From NCBI GenBank assembly GCA_905235525.1, contig CAJOLW010000002.1:52105-116104 (forward strand): a DNA stretch of 64,000 bases, in the 5' to 3' direction. A model generated the notes under the pieces. The model was not told the origin of the DNA and did no database searches. It worked only from the letters and a program-made list of their open reading frames with translations. The translations under genes were made by a program, and so were the position numbers. This DNA is from an uncultured Bacteroidaceae bacterium (lineage in GTDB: Bacteria > Bacteroidota > Bacteroidia > Bacteroidales > Bacteroidaceae). Shown here one piece after another: positions 44,150 through 52,853 of the stretch (position 1 is the first letter of the stretch; each line of letters begins with the position of its first letter).

Positions 44150-46192
44150 ATGCAATACGAACAGACCTTTAATGCTATTGACAACATCCTGCGCAACGAG
44201 GCAGGATGCAGCACCGAATTGGATTACATCGAGCAGACTTCTTGGCTGCTTTTTTTGAAGTACTTGGATGATTTGGAGCGTGAGCAGGAGATGAATGCCC
44301 AGATCAGTGGCAAGACCTACAAACCCATCATCACGGGCTATATGCGTTGGAGCCAATGGGCTGCTCCCAAGAAGGCGGACGGCACACCCGACACGGTGAA
44401 TGCCATGACGGGACCTGACTTGACACGGTTTGTGGATAGCAAACTTTTCCCCACCTTGCGTGAGTTTCAGAAGACGGCATCGAGTGCCAAGACTTTGGAG
44501 TATAAGATTGGCGAGATTTTTGCCGAACTCCGCAACAAAATCACCTCTGGCTACAACCTGCGTGAGGTCATCAACCTCATCGACCAACTGCACTTCCAGA
44601 CTGCCGAGGACAAGCATGAAATGACAGTGCTCTACGAATCGAAGATTGCCAAGATGGGCAATGCTGGACGCAATGGTGGCGAGTACTACACACCCCGTCC
44701 GCTCATCCGCACCATCGTCAAGGTGGTTGACCCTCAGATAGGTGAGACGGTGTACGACCCTGCCTGTGGGTCAGCGGGCTTCCTCTGCGAGGCGTTCACC
44801 TACATGAACCAGAAGGTGAAGAGCACAGCCGATAACAAGACCTTACAGGAAGACACTTTCTTCGGCAAGGAGAAGAAGCCGCTGCCTTACATCATCGCCA
44901 CCATGAACATGATTTTCCACGGTGTGGGAGCACCCAACATCATACGTGGCAACACATTGGCAGAGAACCTCTCGCAGATTCAGGAGAAAGACCGCAAGAA
45001 CGTGATTCTCGCCAACCCTCCCTTTGGTGGCAGCGAACGAGGCGAGGTGAAGCAGAACTTCGACATCAACACCAGCGAAACAGCCTATATGTTCATGCAG
45101 CACTTTATCAAGATGTTGAAGGTGGGCGGTCGTGCTGGCATCGTCATCAAGAACACCTTCCTCTCCAACGGCGATGCGGCATCTCTCCGTCAGTTGCTGT
45201 TGGAGCAATGTAACCTCCATACCATCCTCGACCTCCCCAGCGGTGTGTTCCAGGGGGCTGGCGTGAAGACCGTTGTGCTCTTCTTCGACAAGGGCACTCC
45301 CACCCAAAAAGTTTGGTACTACCAACTGAACCCTGGCCGCAATCTTGGCAAGACGAATGCCCTCAACGGAGATGACCTCGCTGACTTCCTCGCTCTGCAA
45401 AAGACGAAAGCCGACAGCGAAAACTCGTGGACGCTCGACGTGAGCACCTTGGGCGGCGACTACGACCTGAGTGTGAAGAACCCCAACAAGGTGGAAGAGG
45501 TGGATGAACGCACCTCTGCCGAAATCGTCAGTTCCCTGCTTGAACTTCAAGAGGAATCCCAATCTTTGTTGACGCAACTCAACGAAGCCCGCAAACTCTT
45601 CCAAGCAGAACTTGCAGAATGTATGAAACCAAAAGAGGGATGGGAAGAGAAAAAGTTGGGAGAAGTCTGCGAGGTTATATCAGGGCAATCCCCTGAAGGA
45701 AAGTATTATAATACCGATGGTCAAGGAACTCCTTTTTATCAGGGAAAGAAAGAATTCTCTTTAAAATATATTGGAGAACCAACCATGTGGACTACGACTG
45801 AAACCAAAATAGCTGTAAAGGGTGACTTGCTTATGTCTGTTCGTGCTCCTGTTGGTGATGTGAACTTTGCAACTCAAAGATTATGTATTGGCCGAGGACT
45901 TGCTGCAATCCGAACCAAAGAAGAAATCGACAAAGAATATTTGTTCTATTATCTTGTGGCTAAGAAAAGTTATATCAAAGGAAAAGAAGGGGTTGGTTTT
46001 GCTTCAATTAACAGAAAAGAGATAATGAATATTGGAATCCAATACCCGAAAGACCTTCTCGAGCAGCACTCCATCGTCTCTCACCTCGACTCCCTTTCCT
46101 CCAACATCCGCAAGTTAGAGGAATTGCAGCAGAAGACCATCGCCGGGTGTGATGCCCTCAAACAAGCAATGTTAAGAGAAGTATTTGAATAA
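44150..46192 (+). CDS. hsdM: Type I restriction-modification methyltransferase HsdM fused to a half-specificity domain
   Basis: A 680-residue protein. Residues 1-470 are an HsdM adenine methyltransferase, with motif I DPACGSAGFL (residues 203-212) and catalytic NPPF (289-292). From about residue 492 (MKPKEGWEEKKLGEVCEVIS) there is a single target-recognition domain followed by LEELQQKTIAGCDALKQAML, as in HsdS. A normal HsdS has two such domains, so this fusion has only half. Two copies would have to recognise a symmetric, bipartite site. The TTGAATAA tail and following bases recur near 46945. HsdR is 3.9 kb downstream, with a helicase and toxin-antitoxin in between. Confidence 0.9.
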   Translation: MQYEQTFNAIDNILRNEAGCSTELDYIEQTSWLLFLKYLDDLEREQEMNAQISGKTYKPIITGYMRWSQWAAPKKADGTPDTVNAMTGPDLTRFVDSKLFPTLREFQKTASSAKTLEYKIGEIFAELRNKITSGYNLREVINLIDQLHFQTAEDKHEMTVLYESKIAKMGNAGRNGGEYYTPRPLIRTIVKVVDPQIGETVYDPACGSAGFLCEAFTYMNQKVKSTADNKTLQEDTFFGKEKKPLPYIIATMNMIFHGVGAPNIIRGNTLAENLSQIQEKDRKNVILANPPFGGSERGEVKQNFDINTSETAYMFMQHFIKMLKVGGRAGIVIKNTFLSNGDAASLRQLLLEQCNLHTILDLPSGVFQGAGVKTVVLFFDKGTPTQKVWYYQLNPGRNLGKTNALNGDDLADFLALQKTKADSENSWTLDVSTLGGDYDLSVKNPNKVEEVDERTSAEIVSSLLELQEESQSLLTQLNEARKLFQAELAECMKPKEGWEEKKLGEVCEVISGQSPEGKYYNTDGQGTPFYQGKKEFSLKYIGEPTMWTTTETKIAVKGDLLMSVRAPVGDVNFATQRLCIGRGLAAIRTKEEIDKEYLFYYLVAKKSYIKGKEGVGFASINRKEIMNIGIQYPKDLLEQHSIVSHLDSLSSNIRKLEELQQKTIAGCDALKQAMLREVFE

Positions 46193-46205
46193 AAAAGAAA
46201 TGGAA

Positions 46206-46478
46206 TTATTTGTCCCCATAATGGCCATAGGCTCTGAGTACAAGTACAAGCACCGCATCTTCGTAGATGCGATAAACCAGACGGTGTTTCTTGGTGATGC
46301 GGCGACTCCAGCGTCCTTCAGGCGAACCTTTGAGTGGCTCTGGATGACCTGTGCCACTTCTGGGGTGTTCCATCAGTTCCGTGAGCATCTTCACCATTTT
46401 TTGGTAAGCCTTTGGCTCGTCATGCTTCAGTTGCTGCATGTGCAACTTGGCTTCATCGGTGTATTCGAGTTTATACAT
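46206..46478 (-). CDS. RelE/Txe-YoeB-family toxin
   Basis: A 90-residue small basic protein reading MYKLEYTDEAKLHMQQLKHD and later PLKGSPEGRWSRRITKKHRL then VYRIYED, the pattern of Txe/YoeB mRNA interferases with Glu and Arg/His catalytic residues. It would cleave mRNA on the ribosome when its antitoxin is lost. It starts at the ATG at 46478, five bases from the antitoxin stop (an upstream TTG would add three codons). It is inserted, in opposite orientation, between the fused hsdM and the rest of the RM locus. Confidence 0.85.
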   Translation of the reverse strand: MYKLEYTDEAKLHMQQLKHDEPKAYQKMVKMLTELMEHPRSGTGHPEPLKGSPEGRWSRRITKKHRLVYRIYEDAVLVLVLRAYGHYGDK

Positions 46479-46483
46479 AGGAC

Positions 46484-46741
46484 TCAAAGACTGTCAAGGA
46501 ACTGGGCCAATTCTGCTTTTGTGTTGATGCGGTGTGTCTTGCCTTGCCGATATTCTTCTTCACCTCTATCGAGGCTGGCCATGAACTCCTCACGGGTTAT
46601 CTCTGTGGAGGATGCTTTCCTCTCCATGACAAGTTTCTTGGCGTACTTGGTCAGACGTTTCATCAATGGCTCGCTGTCAGCAATGGCTCCTATGCTTTGC
46701 CAAAGTTCGACATTCATCGCGTTTAATTGTATGGCTGTCAT
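46484..46741 (-). CDS. RelB/Phd-like antitoxin
   Basis: An 85-residue acidic protein starting MTAIQLNAMNVELWQSIGAI and ending in a helix with ELAQFLDSL; it precedes the toxin gene, as in RelBE/YefM-YoeB operons. It would bind and neutralise the toxin and repress the operon. A perfect TAACTTTG box lies at 46775-46768, inside the extended reading frame that starts at 46780, so the shorter start is used. Confidence 0.8.
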   Translation of the reverse strand: MTAIQLNAMNVELWQSIGAIADSEPLMKRLTKYAKKLVMERKASSTEITREEFMASLDRGEEEYRQGKTHRINTKAELAQFLDSL

Positions 46742-46767
46742 GTATTCAAAAGATTTTGATTTGCCTG

Positions 46768-46775
46768 CAAAGTTA
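46768..46775 (-). promoter_or_regulatory. -7 box (TAACTTTG) for the toxin-antitoxin operon
   Basis: The minus strand reads TAACTTTGCAGG 27 bases before the antitoxin ATG at 46741; it decides that start. Confidence 0.6.
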
Positions 46776-46813
46776 TACATTTATTTTTGTATCACCAAAG
46801 AAAAAGAAAAATA

Positions 46814-46957
46814 ATGGACGAATCAGCAACCCGACGAAAGAAGATTGCCCCTGCCCTGTATGGTGTGGGATGGGAGCAAGTGCCCGAAAGTGAGATACTG
46901 ACGAAACAATGTGCATCGCTGAGTGTGATGCCCTCTAACAAAGAAGTATTAGAATAA
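46814..46957 (+). pseudogene. Chimeric scar: hsdR start joined to hsdM-S tail
   Basis: A 47-codon reading frame. Its first 92 or so bases repeat the start of hsdR (50087 onward) with about four differences. It then switches to TGTGATGCCCTCTAACAAAG, which repeats the last codons of the fused hsdM at 46150 onward, and ends in a TAA at the same place as that tail. The product would be the first 33 residues of HsdR plus a garbled tail. The structure is that of a recombination or deletion scar; it is unlikely to be functional. It lies immediately before the helicase gene. Confidence 0.8.
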
Positions 46958-46964
46958 AAGAACT

Positions 46965-49832
46965 ATGGAAATATCAGGAATCAAAAAAGCGTACAATCTT
47001 TTACAACAGATGACAACCAAGAAAGTTTCGCCTAAAGGCAAAGAATCATTGCTGGATATAGGCAAATCGATACAAAATCGTCGAGACAAAGAATTTCGTT
47101 TGAGCATTCCACAAATAGGGGTTGCTCGTGCATTGTGTTCCATCATCAGCAACCGCTATCCTCAAAGAGACCATGTTATTTGGCTGACCAATGCTGAAAG
47201 TACACCTTTTCAAACATCGCAAGACAGAGAAATTGTTGTTAGCAAGAACACGAAAGTAGGAGGAGCCATCATTACAGGTGTGAAAGGGCGTCACCATTAT
47301 GTGGGTCCTAAAGGTGCCCATTTCGATTTAGACATCTTCAATTTCTCCAATTACACGCCTGAGCATGGAGGAGGAGCCAATGGGATTACTATACAATTTG
47401 ATGGTGATGAAGGTCTATACAAATATCAGACATTAACCGATTTGCTCATCAGCGAACAATTCCTTAAAGAAAGCCTTGAAGAGGAGGAAAAGAAAAAGAA
47501 GCAATTGGAGCAAGAAAGACTCCAAATGCAGCGAGAGGAAGAAGCCGCACGTGAAGCTGCCATGAAAGCGGCTGAGGCTGAACGTGAAAGATTGGAAGAA
47601 GAGGCAAAACGTTTAGAAGAATTGCGTTTGAAGAAAGAGGAAGAGGAAAAACACAAAGCAGAGGAGATCGCTCAATTGGAGGCTTCCTATCAACAAGCAA
47701 AACTACGGGCAATAACTTTCCGAAATTTTATTAGAAACGAGTCGTCGCTACGTTCTCAGCACATTCTTGACCCCTCACAAGAAGAGGCCAAGCGTTCGCA
47801 TCTGTATGACGGAATTCCATTAGTGATAGAAGGTGGACCAGGCACAGGAAAGACAACCACCATGATTCAACGCTTGAAGTTTCTGTTGGACAAAGATGCC
47901 CTGAATGATTATGAGTCTCCGCTTACGTCAAGACAGATTAATGAATTGACTGAATATCTGGCAGACAAATGGCTCTTCTTCTCGCCATCACCTTTGTTGC
48001 TACGATTCTTGATGAACAACATGAATGCAGAAGGGTTGAGTGCTGTCGAGGGAAAGAATATCGTCACAATTGGTGATTTCCGTCAGAGTATGCTTAGCAC
48101 ATACCATCTATACAATATGGACACTAATGGTCCATTTCGTAGTTACAAACAATCTACGGATAAGATACTTATTCTTCATCCCGAAGTTGCTATTAGAGAG
48201 TTTGAGCAGTTCTGTGTGAAGAACAGCGTGGAAATTTTGCTGAATGCCGCTCGTTTGAACACCAGTGAGTATAGTTGGCACAAAGATTCTTTTGGTATTA
48301 AAGCTATATGTCTCCATGCAGAGAAAGTGAAGGACATTGAGGCTTTGATGCGCTTGTTCAATTCTCTGCAAGACCATGAAGCCAAGGGAGCTTATGCCAA
48401 AGAGAATAAATTGGCTGAACTTGTGAAACGTACTGCGTTGACTGTTCAGACTTTGATACTGAAAGATGAACAGACAAAGACAGAAGTACATTCTATATTC
48501 AAAAAATGGGAGGAAGAACGCATTGCAGAGATGACAGATGTTGAAGAGGATGAAATGGATGAAAGTAATGAGGAGGAAAATGCAGAAGAAGTTGTGTTGA
48601 TGGATTTTGAACCTCGCCTTTTCAACTTCCTCAAAGGACTGCTCCGACGATTGGCAGTCAGCAAGATTGATGCCAAGAAAAAACTCTCGCCTCGCCAGAA
48701 ACTTGTCTATGAGAAAATTGAACCATTGATGGCTGATATCAATCTTCGAGAAATTGGTGAATTGGAATTTTTTTCCAAACGATATGCTTTTCTCTGTAAG
48801 GGTGTGGAGAGCAATCTGATTAATCAGATACCTCGTCTATATAAAGTTTATCGAAAGAAACTTCTGGGAGACGAAAACACTTCGTATTACAATCTTGTAT
48901 TGCTGAAAACTCTGATAGAAAAAGATAATAACAAACATCTGCATTATGATGAGCAGGACTTGCTGATTGGCTTTATCAACAATTTGGCTATTTTCATCAG
49001 AAAACGTTCCAAGGAACGCTATGATCGCATGGTGAAACGGAACAAATATATTAGAGCGTATGAGGAGAACAAAAAGCCTGTGATTGGTGTAGATGAAGCA
49101 ACAGATTATACAGTGATGGATTACTATTTTATGTATTCATTTCGTCACTATGAATATGCTGCTGTCACATTATGCGGAGACATTATGCAGGGGTTGTTGA
49201 GGAATGGTATCAAGGAATGGTCAGCGTTAAAGCCTGTATTACCTAAATTGGAAGTATGCGAATTGAAAGTGTCTTACCGTCAGATTCCCACATTGGTTAA
49301 GATGGCTAAAGACATCTATTATACAGAAAGGGGCGAAATGCCTCCATACGATAGCCATGACGAAATAGTGGAAGGAGAACCACAGCCTTTAGCGTTTATT
49401 TCTGATGATGCAGAAGAAAAGATGGAATGGATTGTGGAGCGATTGCGTGAAGTATATCTGGCTTATGACAGGGCCATACCATCTATAGCCATTTTCATTC
49501 CTAATGACCGAAACGTGGACAACTTTGTGAAGAAATTGTCAGAACAAGATGGACTTGGTGAAATAAAGGTCTCAGCAGGAAAGGATACCAATACTACCAA
49601 AGCCGTAAAGGTTTACGAATTGTCGGAGGTGAAAGGAATGGAATTTGAGGTGGCAATCTTTTTCGATTTGGATGAAGCATTAAAAGGTGAAGATAAGGAA
49701 CTGATGAAAAGGCATCTGTATGTAGGAATCTCCCGTGCCTCTTCTCATCTGGCAGCGATTTTTAACAATGAAGAAGGGAATGAGGAACTTTTACAATATT
49801 TTGCCCAAGATATTCACAATTGGAAGATGTAA
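46965..49832 (+). CDS. RM-associated superfamily 1 (UvrD/Rep-like) helicase with novel N-terminus and coiled coil
   Basis: A 955-residue protein with three parts. Residues 1-160 are unlike any family I know, with short conserved-looking blocks SIPQIGVARALCSIISNRYP and KGRHHYVGPKGAHFDLDIFN. Residues 166-246 form a strongly charged coiled coil. From 285 there is an SF1 helicase: Walker A GGPGTGKTTT (290-299), Walker B GVDEATD (Asp710, Glu711), the SYRQ motif (Ser770) and SEVKGMEFE (887-895), with a C-terminal VGISRA motif. The gene stands between hsdM and hsdR on the same strand, in the position where defence-linked accessory genes are found. The function is unknown; a restriction-assisting or antiviral role is inference from position. 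Confidence 0.88.
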   Translation: MEISGIKKAYNLLQQMTTKKVSPKGKESLLDIGKSIQNRRDKEFRLSIPQIGVARALCSIISNRYPQRDHVIWLTNAESTPFQTSQDREIVVSKNTKVGGAIITGVKGRHHYVGPKGAHFDLDIFNFSNYTPEHGGGANGITIQFDGDEGLYKYQTLTDLLISEQFLKESLEEEEKKKKQLEQERLQMQREEEAAREAAMKAAEAERERLEEEAKRLEELRLKKEEEEKHKAEEIAQLEASYQQAKLRAITFRNFIRNESSLRSQHILDPSQEEAKRSHLYDGIPLVIEGGPGTGKTTTMIQRLKFLLDKDALNDYESPLTSRQINELTEYLADKWLFFSPSPLLLRFLMNNMNAEGLSAVEGKNIVTIGDFRQSMLSTYHLYNMDTNGPFRSYKQSTDKILILHPEVAIREFEQFCVKNSVEILLNAARLNTSEYSWHKDSFGIKAICLHAEKVKDIEALMRLFNSLQDHEAKGAYAKENKLAELVKRTALTVQTLILKDEQTKTEVHSIFKKWEEERIAEMTDVEEDEMDESNEEENAEEVVLMDFEPRLFNFLKGLLRRLAVSKIDAKKKLSPRQKLVYEKIEPLMADINLREIGELEFFSKRYAFLCKGVESNLINQIPRLYKVYRKKLLGDENTSYYNLVLLKTLIEKDNNKHLHYDEQDLLIGFINNLAIFIRKRSKERYDRMVKRNKYIRAYEENKKPVIGVDEATDYTVMDYYFMYSFRHYEYAAVTLCGDIMQGLLRNGIKEWSALKPVLPKLEVCELKVSYRQIPTLVKMAKDIYYTERGEMPPYDSHDEIVEGEPQPLAFISDDAEEKMEWIVERLREVYLAYDRAIPSIAIFIPNDRNVDNFVKKLSEQDGLGEIKVSAGKDTNTTKAVKVYELSEVKGMEFEVAIFFDLDEALKGEDKELMKRHLYVGISRASSHLAAIFNNEEGNEELLQYFAQDIHNWKM

Positions 49833-49896
49833 ATAATTGATATAAGGGTATTACGAAAATAAGTTCTAAGTGTGTAATAAATACCAGAATTAAACA

Positions 49897-50067
49897 TGGC
49901 TAAGAAGAATAACTATTCATCAGTGAATTATCCAACTCCTGACGGGAAATCTATACGATGAGGATACATACGACGAGGAGCGTCACAAGTTTGACGATCA
50001 TGGCTCTGCGGTATATGACTCGGAGGATGACCATGACTGCTATTATGAAAGTGGTGGATATGATTAA
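49897..50067 (+). pseudogene. Degenerate acidic mini-ORF before hsdR
   Basis: An ATG at 49897 opens a short frame (MAKKNNYS) that is interrupted by an early stop. Beyond it the same stretch reads open to a TAA at 50067, giving an acidic tail such as YDEDTYDEERHKFDD followed by GSAVYDSEDDHDCYYES. No start is visible for the tail alone. It could be a broken small gene or chance composition. Confidence 0.35.
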
Positions 50068-50086
50068 ACAATAAAAGAACAGAAAC

Positions 50087-52597
50087 ATGGACGAATCAGC
50101 AACCCGACGAAAGAAGATTGACCCTGCCCTGTATGGTGTGGGATGGGAGCAAGTGCCCGAAAGTGAGATACTGACGGAGCAACGTGCCTACCAGATTGCA
50201 CCGGGGCAGGTGAGTTCCTTGCCTCAGAACCGACGCCCGAAGAAGGCTGACTATCTGCTGGAATACAAGAAGAGGAAGTTGGCGGTGATTGAGGCGAAGA
50301 GCGATGAGAAGGATGTGAGTGTGGGCATTCCGCAGGCGAAAGAGTACGCGGAGTTGCTGCACATTCGCTTTGCATACGCCACTAACGGCGATGAGATTTG
50401 GGGCATCGACATGGGGGTGAAAGACTGCGAGGGGAACTACATCATCCCTTCCACCGAGGGGCCTGTGGCGAAGTTTCCAAGTCCGCAGGAACTGTGGGCG
50501 ATGACCTACACGGAGCGCAACGAATGGCGAGACAAGTTCAACCTCTGTGCGCTGAATCGTGGGGGCGGGCGTGAACCTCGCTACTATCAGGAAATTGCCA
50601 TCGACAATGTGCTGAGTGCGGTGGCTAAGGGGCAGAAACGTATCTTGCTCACGATGGCGACAGGCACAGGAAAGACCTACACGGCTTTCCAAATCTGTTG
50701 GAAACTCTACGAAACGGGTTGGAACATTCGTGGCAAAGAACAAAAGCCCCGCATCCTCTTCATCTCGGACAGAAACATCTTGGCAAATCAGGCGAAGAAC
50801 GACTTTGAGCAGTTCCCTGAAGATGCAATGGAGCGTGTGACGCCCGAACTGATTCACGACAAGAAGCACAACGACCGACTGCCCACCGCACGGCACTTGT
50901 ACTTCACCATCTTCCAGACGGTGATGGGGAGTGCGGAAGAAGGGGGTGAACCTTACTACCAGCAATGGCCGAGGGATTTCTTCGACTTCATCATCATCGA
51001 CGAGTGTCACCGTGGAGGTGCCAACGACGAGAGCGAGTGGCGAGAACTGATGAACTGGTTTGAACCAGCCGTGCAGTTGGGCATGACCGCCACTCCCCGG
51101 CGCAAGGTGAATGCCAACACCTATGAGTATTTTGGCAGTCCGGTCTATACCTACTCACTGAAACAGGGCATTGAGGATGGTTTCTTGACGCCCTTCCGTG
51201 TGCAGGTGGCAACGAGTAACATCGACACCTATCAGTATAATCCCAACGATGACGTGGAGGGTGAGATTGACAAGAAGAAGGTCTATACGGAGAGCGACTT
51301 CTACAAGGGAGACATTCAACTGAAAGAGCGTGATGAGCACCGTGTGAAGGAATTGCTGGGCAGGATTGACCCCAACGAGAAGACGCTGGTGTTTTGTGCC
51401 ACTCAGAACCACGCCTTGCAGATTGCGGCGATGATTAACCGCTGGAAATGTGTGCCTGACTCCAACTATTGCGAACGGGTGACGGCTGACGATGGCGACA
51501 AGGGGGAGAAGCAACTGAAACTCTTCCAAAACAATGACCTGTTGCGCCCCACCATCCTGACCACTTCGCAGAAACTCTCCACGGGTGTGGATGCCAGAAA
51601 CGTGAGAAACATTGTGCTGCTCCGTCCTGTGAACAACATGGTGGAGTTCAAGCAAATCTTAGGTCGTGGCACCCGTCTGTTTGAGGGCAAGTATTTCTTC
51701 ACGCTGTATGATTTTGTGGGGGCTTCGGCGAATTTCAACGACCCCGAATGGGATGGCGACCCTTTCTGCCCGATATGTGGCAACTATCCCTGCACTTGCA
51801 ACAAGAGGCCTAAAGGTGTCTGCCCCAAATGTGGACAAGCCCCCTGTGTGTGTCCTCCAAAGATTCCCACGCCTTGCCCTGTATGCGGACATCTGCCTTG
51901 CACCTGCAATGGTGGACAACCAAAGAAACAAGTCGTGGTGAAACTGTCGAAGTTGCGTTCGCTGACCCTGCACACTGATTGGGAAGAGCGCATACAGTTT
52001 GGCGACGAGTTGCTGACGCTGGAAGAGTATGTGAAGAGGCTGTTCGGCGCATTGCCCGAATTTTTGGATGGCGAGGACGATTTGCGTGAGCGTTGGAGTC
52101 AACCAGACACACGTGAGCAGTTGTTGGAGTTGTTGGAACGTTCAGGATTTCAGGAGGATAAGTTAGAAATCATGCGCCGCTTCCTGCAAATGGAGAAGTG
52201 CGACATGTTGGACGTGTTGGCTTTCTTGGCATACAACACCACACCGATGGAGCGCGAACGGAGAGCACAGATGGTACGTGAGGACTTGCGTAAGAAGGTG
52301 ACCAAACAGCAACAGGAGTTTGCCGACTTTATATTAGATATGTATGTGCGCAATGGCTTCAAGGAACTGGGCATGGACAAACTGCCCACGCTCATCGATA
52401 TGAAGTACCATTCCACCACGGATGCCATGACGAAACTGCAGATGACACCCATTGGTTTGCGCGACTTCTTCCTGACGATACAAAAAGACCTGTATAATGG
52501 CTCGGCATTGAATCGTGCACATGCCTCCCATTATCCAACCATGATGTACACCTATGAGGATGGATTGAGTTGTAAGGCTGCAGAAGATGATCTGTGA
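50087..52597 (+). CDS. hsdR: Type I restriction enzyme endonuclease/translocase subunit HsdR
   Basis: An 836-residue restriction subunit. The N-terminal nuclease region has LLEYKKRKLAVIEAKSDEKD, the PD-(D/E)xK-like Glu-x-Lys motif, near residue 65. The SF2 helicase has Walker A ATGTGKT (191-197), the DECH box (305-308) and the arginine-finger motif GRGTRL. An unusual insertion after the helicase (561-608) holds three CPxCGxxPCxC units. The first 92 bases are duplicated upstream at 46814. It works with the fused HsdM-S to cut unmodified DNA; it lies 3.9 kb from that gene. Confidence 0.93.
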   Translation: MDESATRRKKIDPALYGVGWEQVPESEILTEQRAYQIAPGQVSSLPQNRRPKKADYLLEYKKRKLAVIEAKSDEKDVSVGIPQAKEYAELLHIRFAYATNGDEIWGIDMGVKDCEGNYIIPSTEGPVAKFPSPQELWAMTYTERNEWRDKFNLCALNRGGGREPRYYQEIAIDNVLSAVAKGQKRILLTMATGTGKTYTAFQICWKLYETGWNIRGKEQKPRILFISDRNILANQAKNDFEQFPEDAMERVTPELIHDKKHNDRLPTARHLYFTIFQTVMGSAEEGGEPYYQQWPRDFFDFIIIDECHRGGANDESEWRELMNWFEPAVQLGMTATPRRKVNANTYEYFGSPVYTYSLKQGIEDGFLTPFRVQVATSNIDTYQYNPNDDVEGEIDKKKVYTESDFYKGDIQLKERDEHRVKELLGRIDPNEKTLVFCATQNHALQIAAMINRWKCVPDSNYCERVTADDGDKGEKQLKLFQNNDLLRPTILTTSQKLSTGVDARNVRNIVLLRPVNNMVEFKQILGRGTRLFEGKYFFTLYDFVGASANFNDPEWDGDPFCPICGNYPCTCNKRPKGVCPKCGQAPCVCPPKIPTPCPVCGHLPCTCNGGQPKKQVVVKLSKLRSLTLHTDWEERIQFGDELLTLEEYVKRLFGALPEFLDGEDDLRERWSQPDTREQLLELLERSGFQEDKLEIMRRFLQMEKCDMLDVLAFLAYNTTPMERERRAQMVREDLRKKVTKQQQEFADFILDMYVRNGFKELGMDKLPTLIDMKYHSTTDAMTKLQMTPIGLRDFFLTIQKDLYNGSALNRAHASHYPTMMYTYEDGLSCKAAEDDL

Positions 52598-52598
52598 A

Positions 52599-52664
52599 TC
52601 GTACCCCTCGACTATACAATGCCGTACCCCTCGACTACGGCGAAGTGTAGTCGAGGGGTACGGT
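52599..52664. repeat. Dispersed palindromic repeat (GTACCCCTCGACTACGG family), copy 2
   Basis: CGTACCCCTCGACTATACAA is followed by GCCGTACCCCTCGACTACGG and then the inverted TAGTCGAGGGGTACGG. The second and third arms match the repeat at 14199-14264. It starts two bases after the hsdR stop and may end its transcript. Confidence 0.8.
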
Positions 52665-52683
52665 GTGTTAAGACATTTGTATT

Positions 52684-52847
52684 TACAAAGTAACTCAAGT
52701 TTCGCAAGTGCTCAACTTCTTTGGAGTTAAAGTAGTTAAAGCCAAATGTTATGCTGGTGTCAGAGTGTCGGCTTTTAACTCCAGAGCGTAGCGATAACTC
52801 CTTATAACTCCTTTAACTCCAAAGAAATAAAACATACGAAACTTAAA
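52684..52847. repeat. Large interrupted inverted repeat after hsdR
   Basis: TTCTTTGGAGTTAAAG (52717-52732) pairs with CTTTAACTCCAAAGAA (52811-52826), and an outer AAGTTTCG pairs with CGAAACTT. The centre carries repeated TTTTAACTCC. It looks like a miniature inverted-repeat element. Confidence 0.6.
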
Positions 52848-52853
52848 ACAGAG

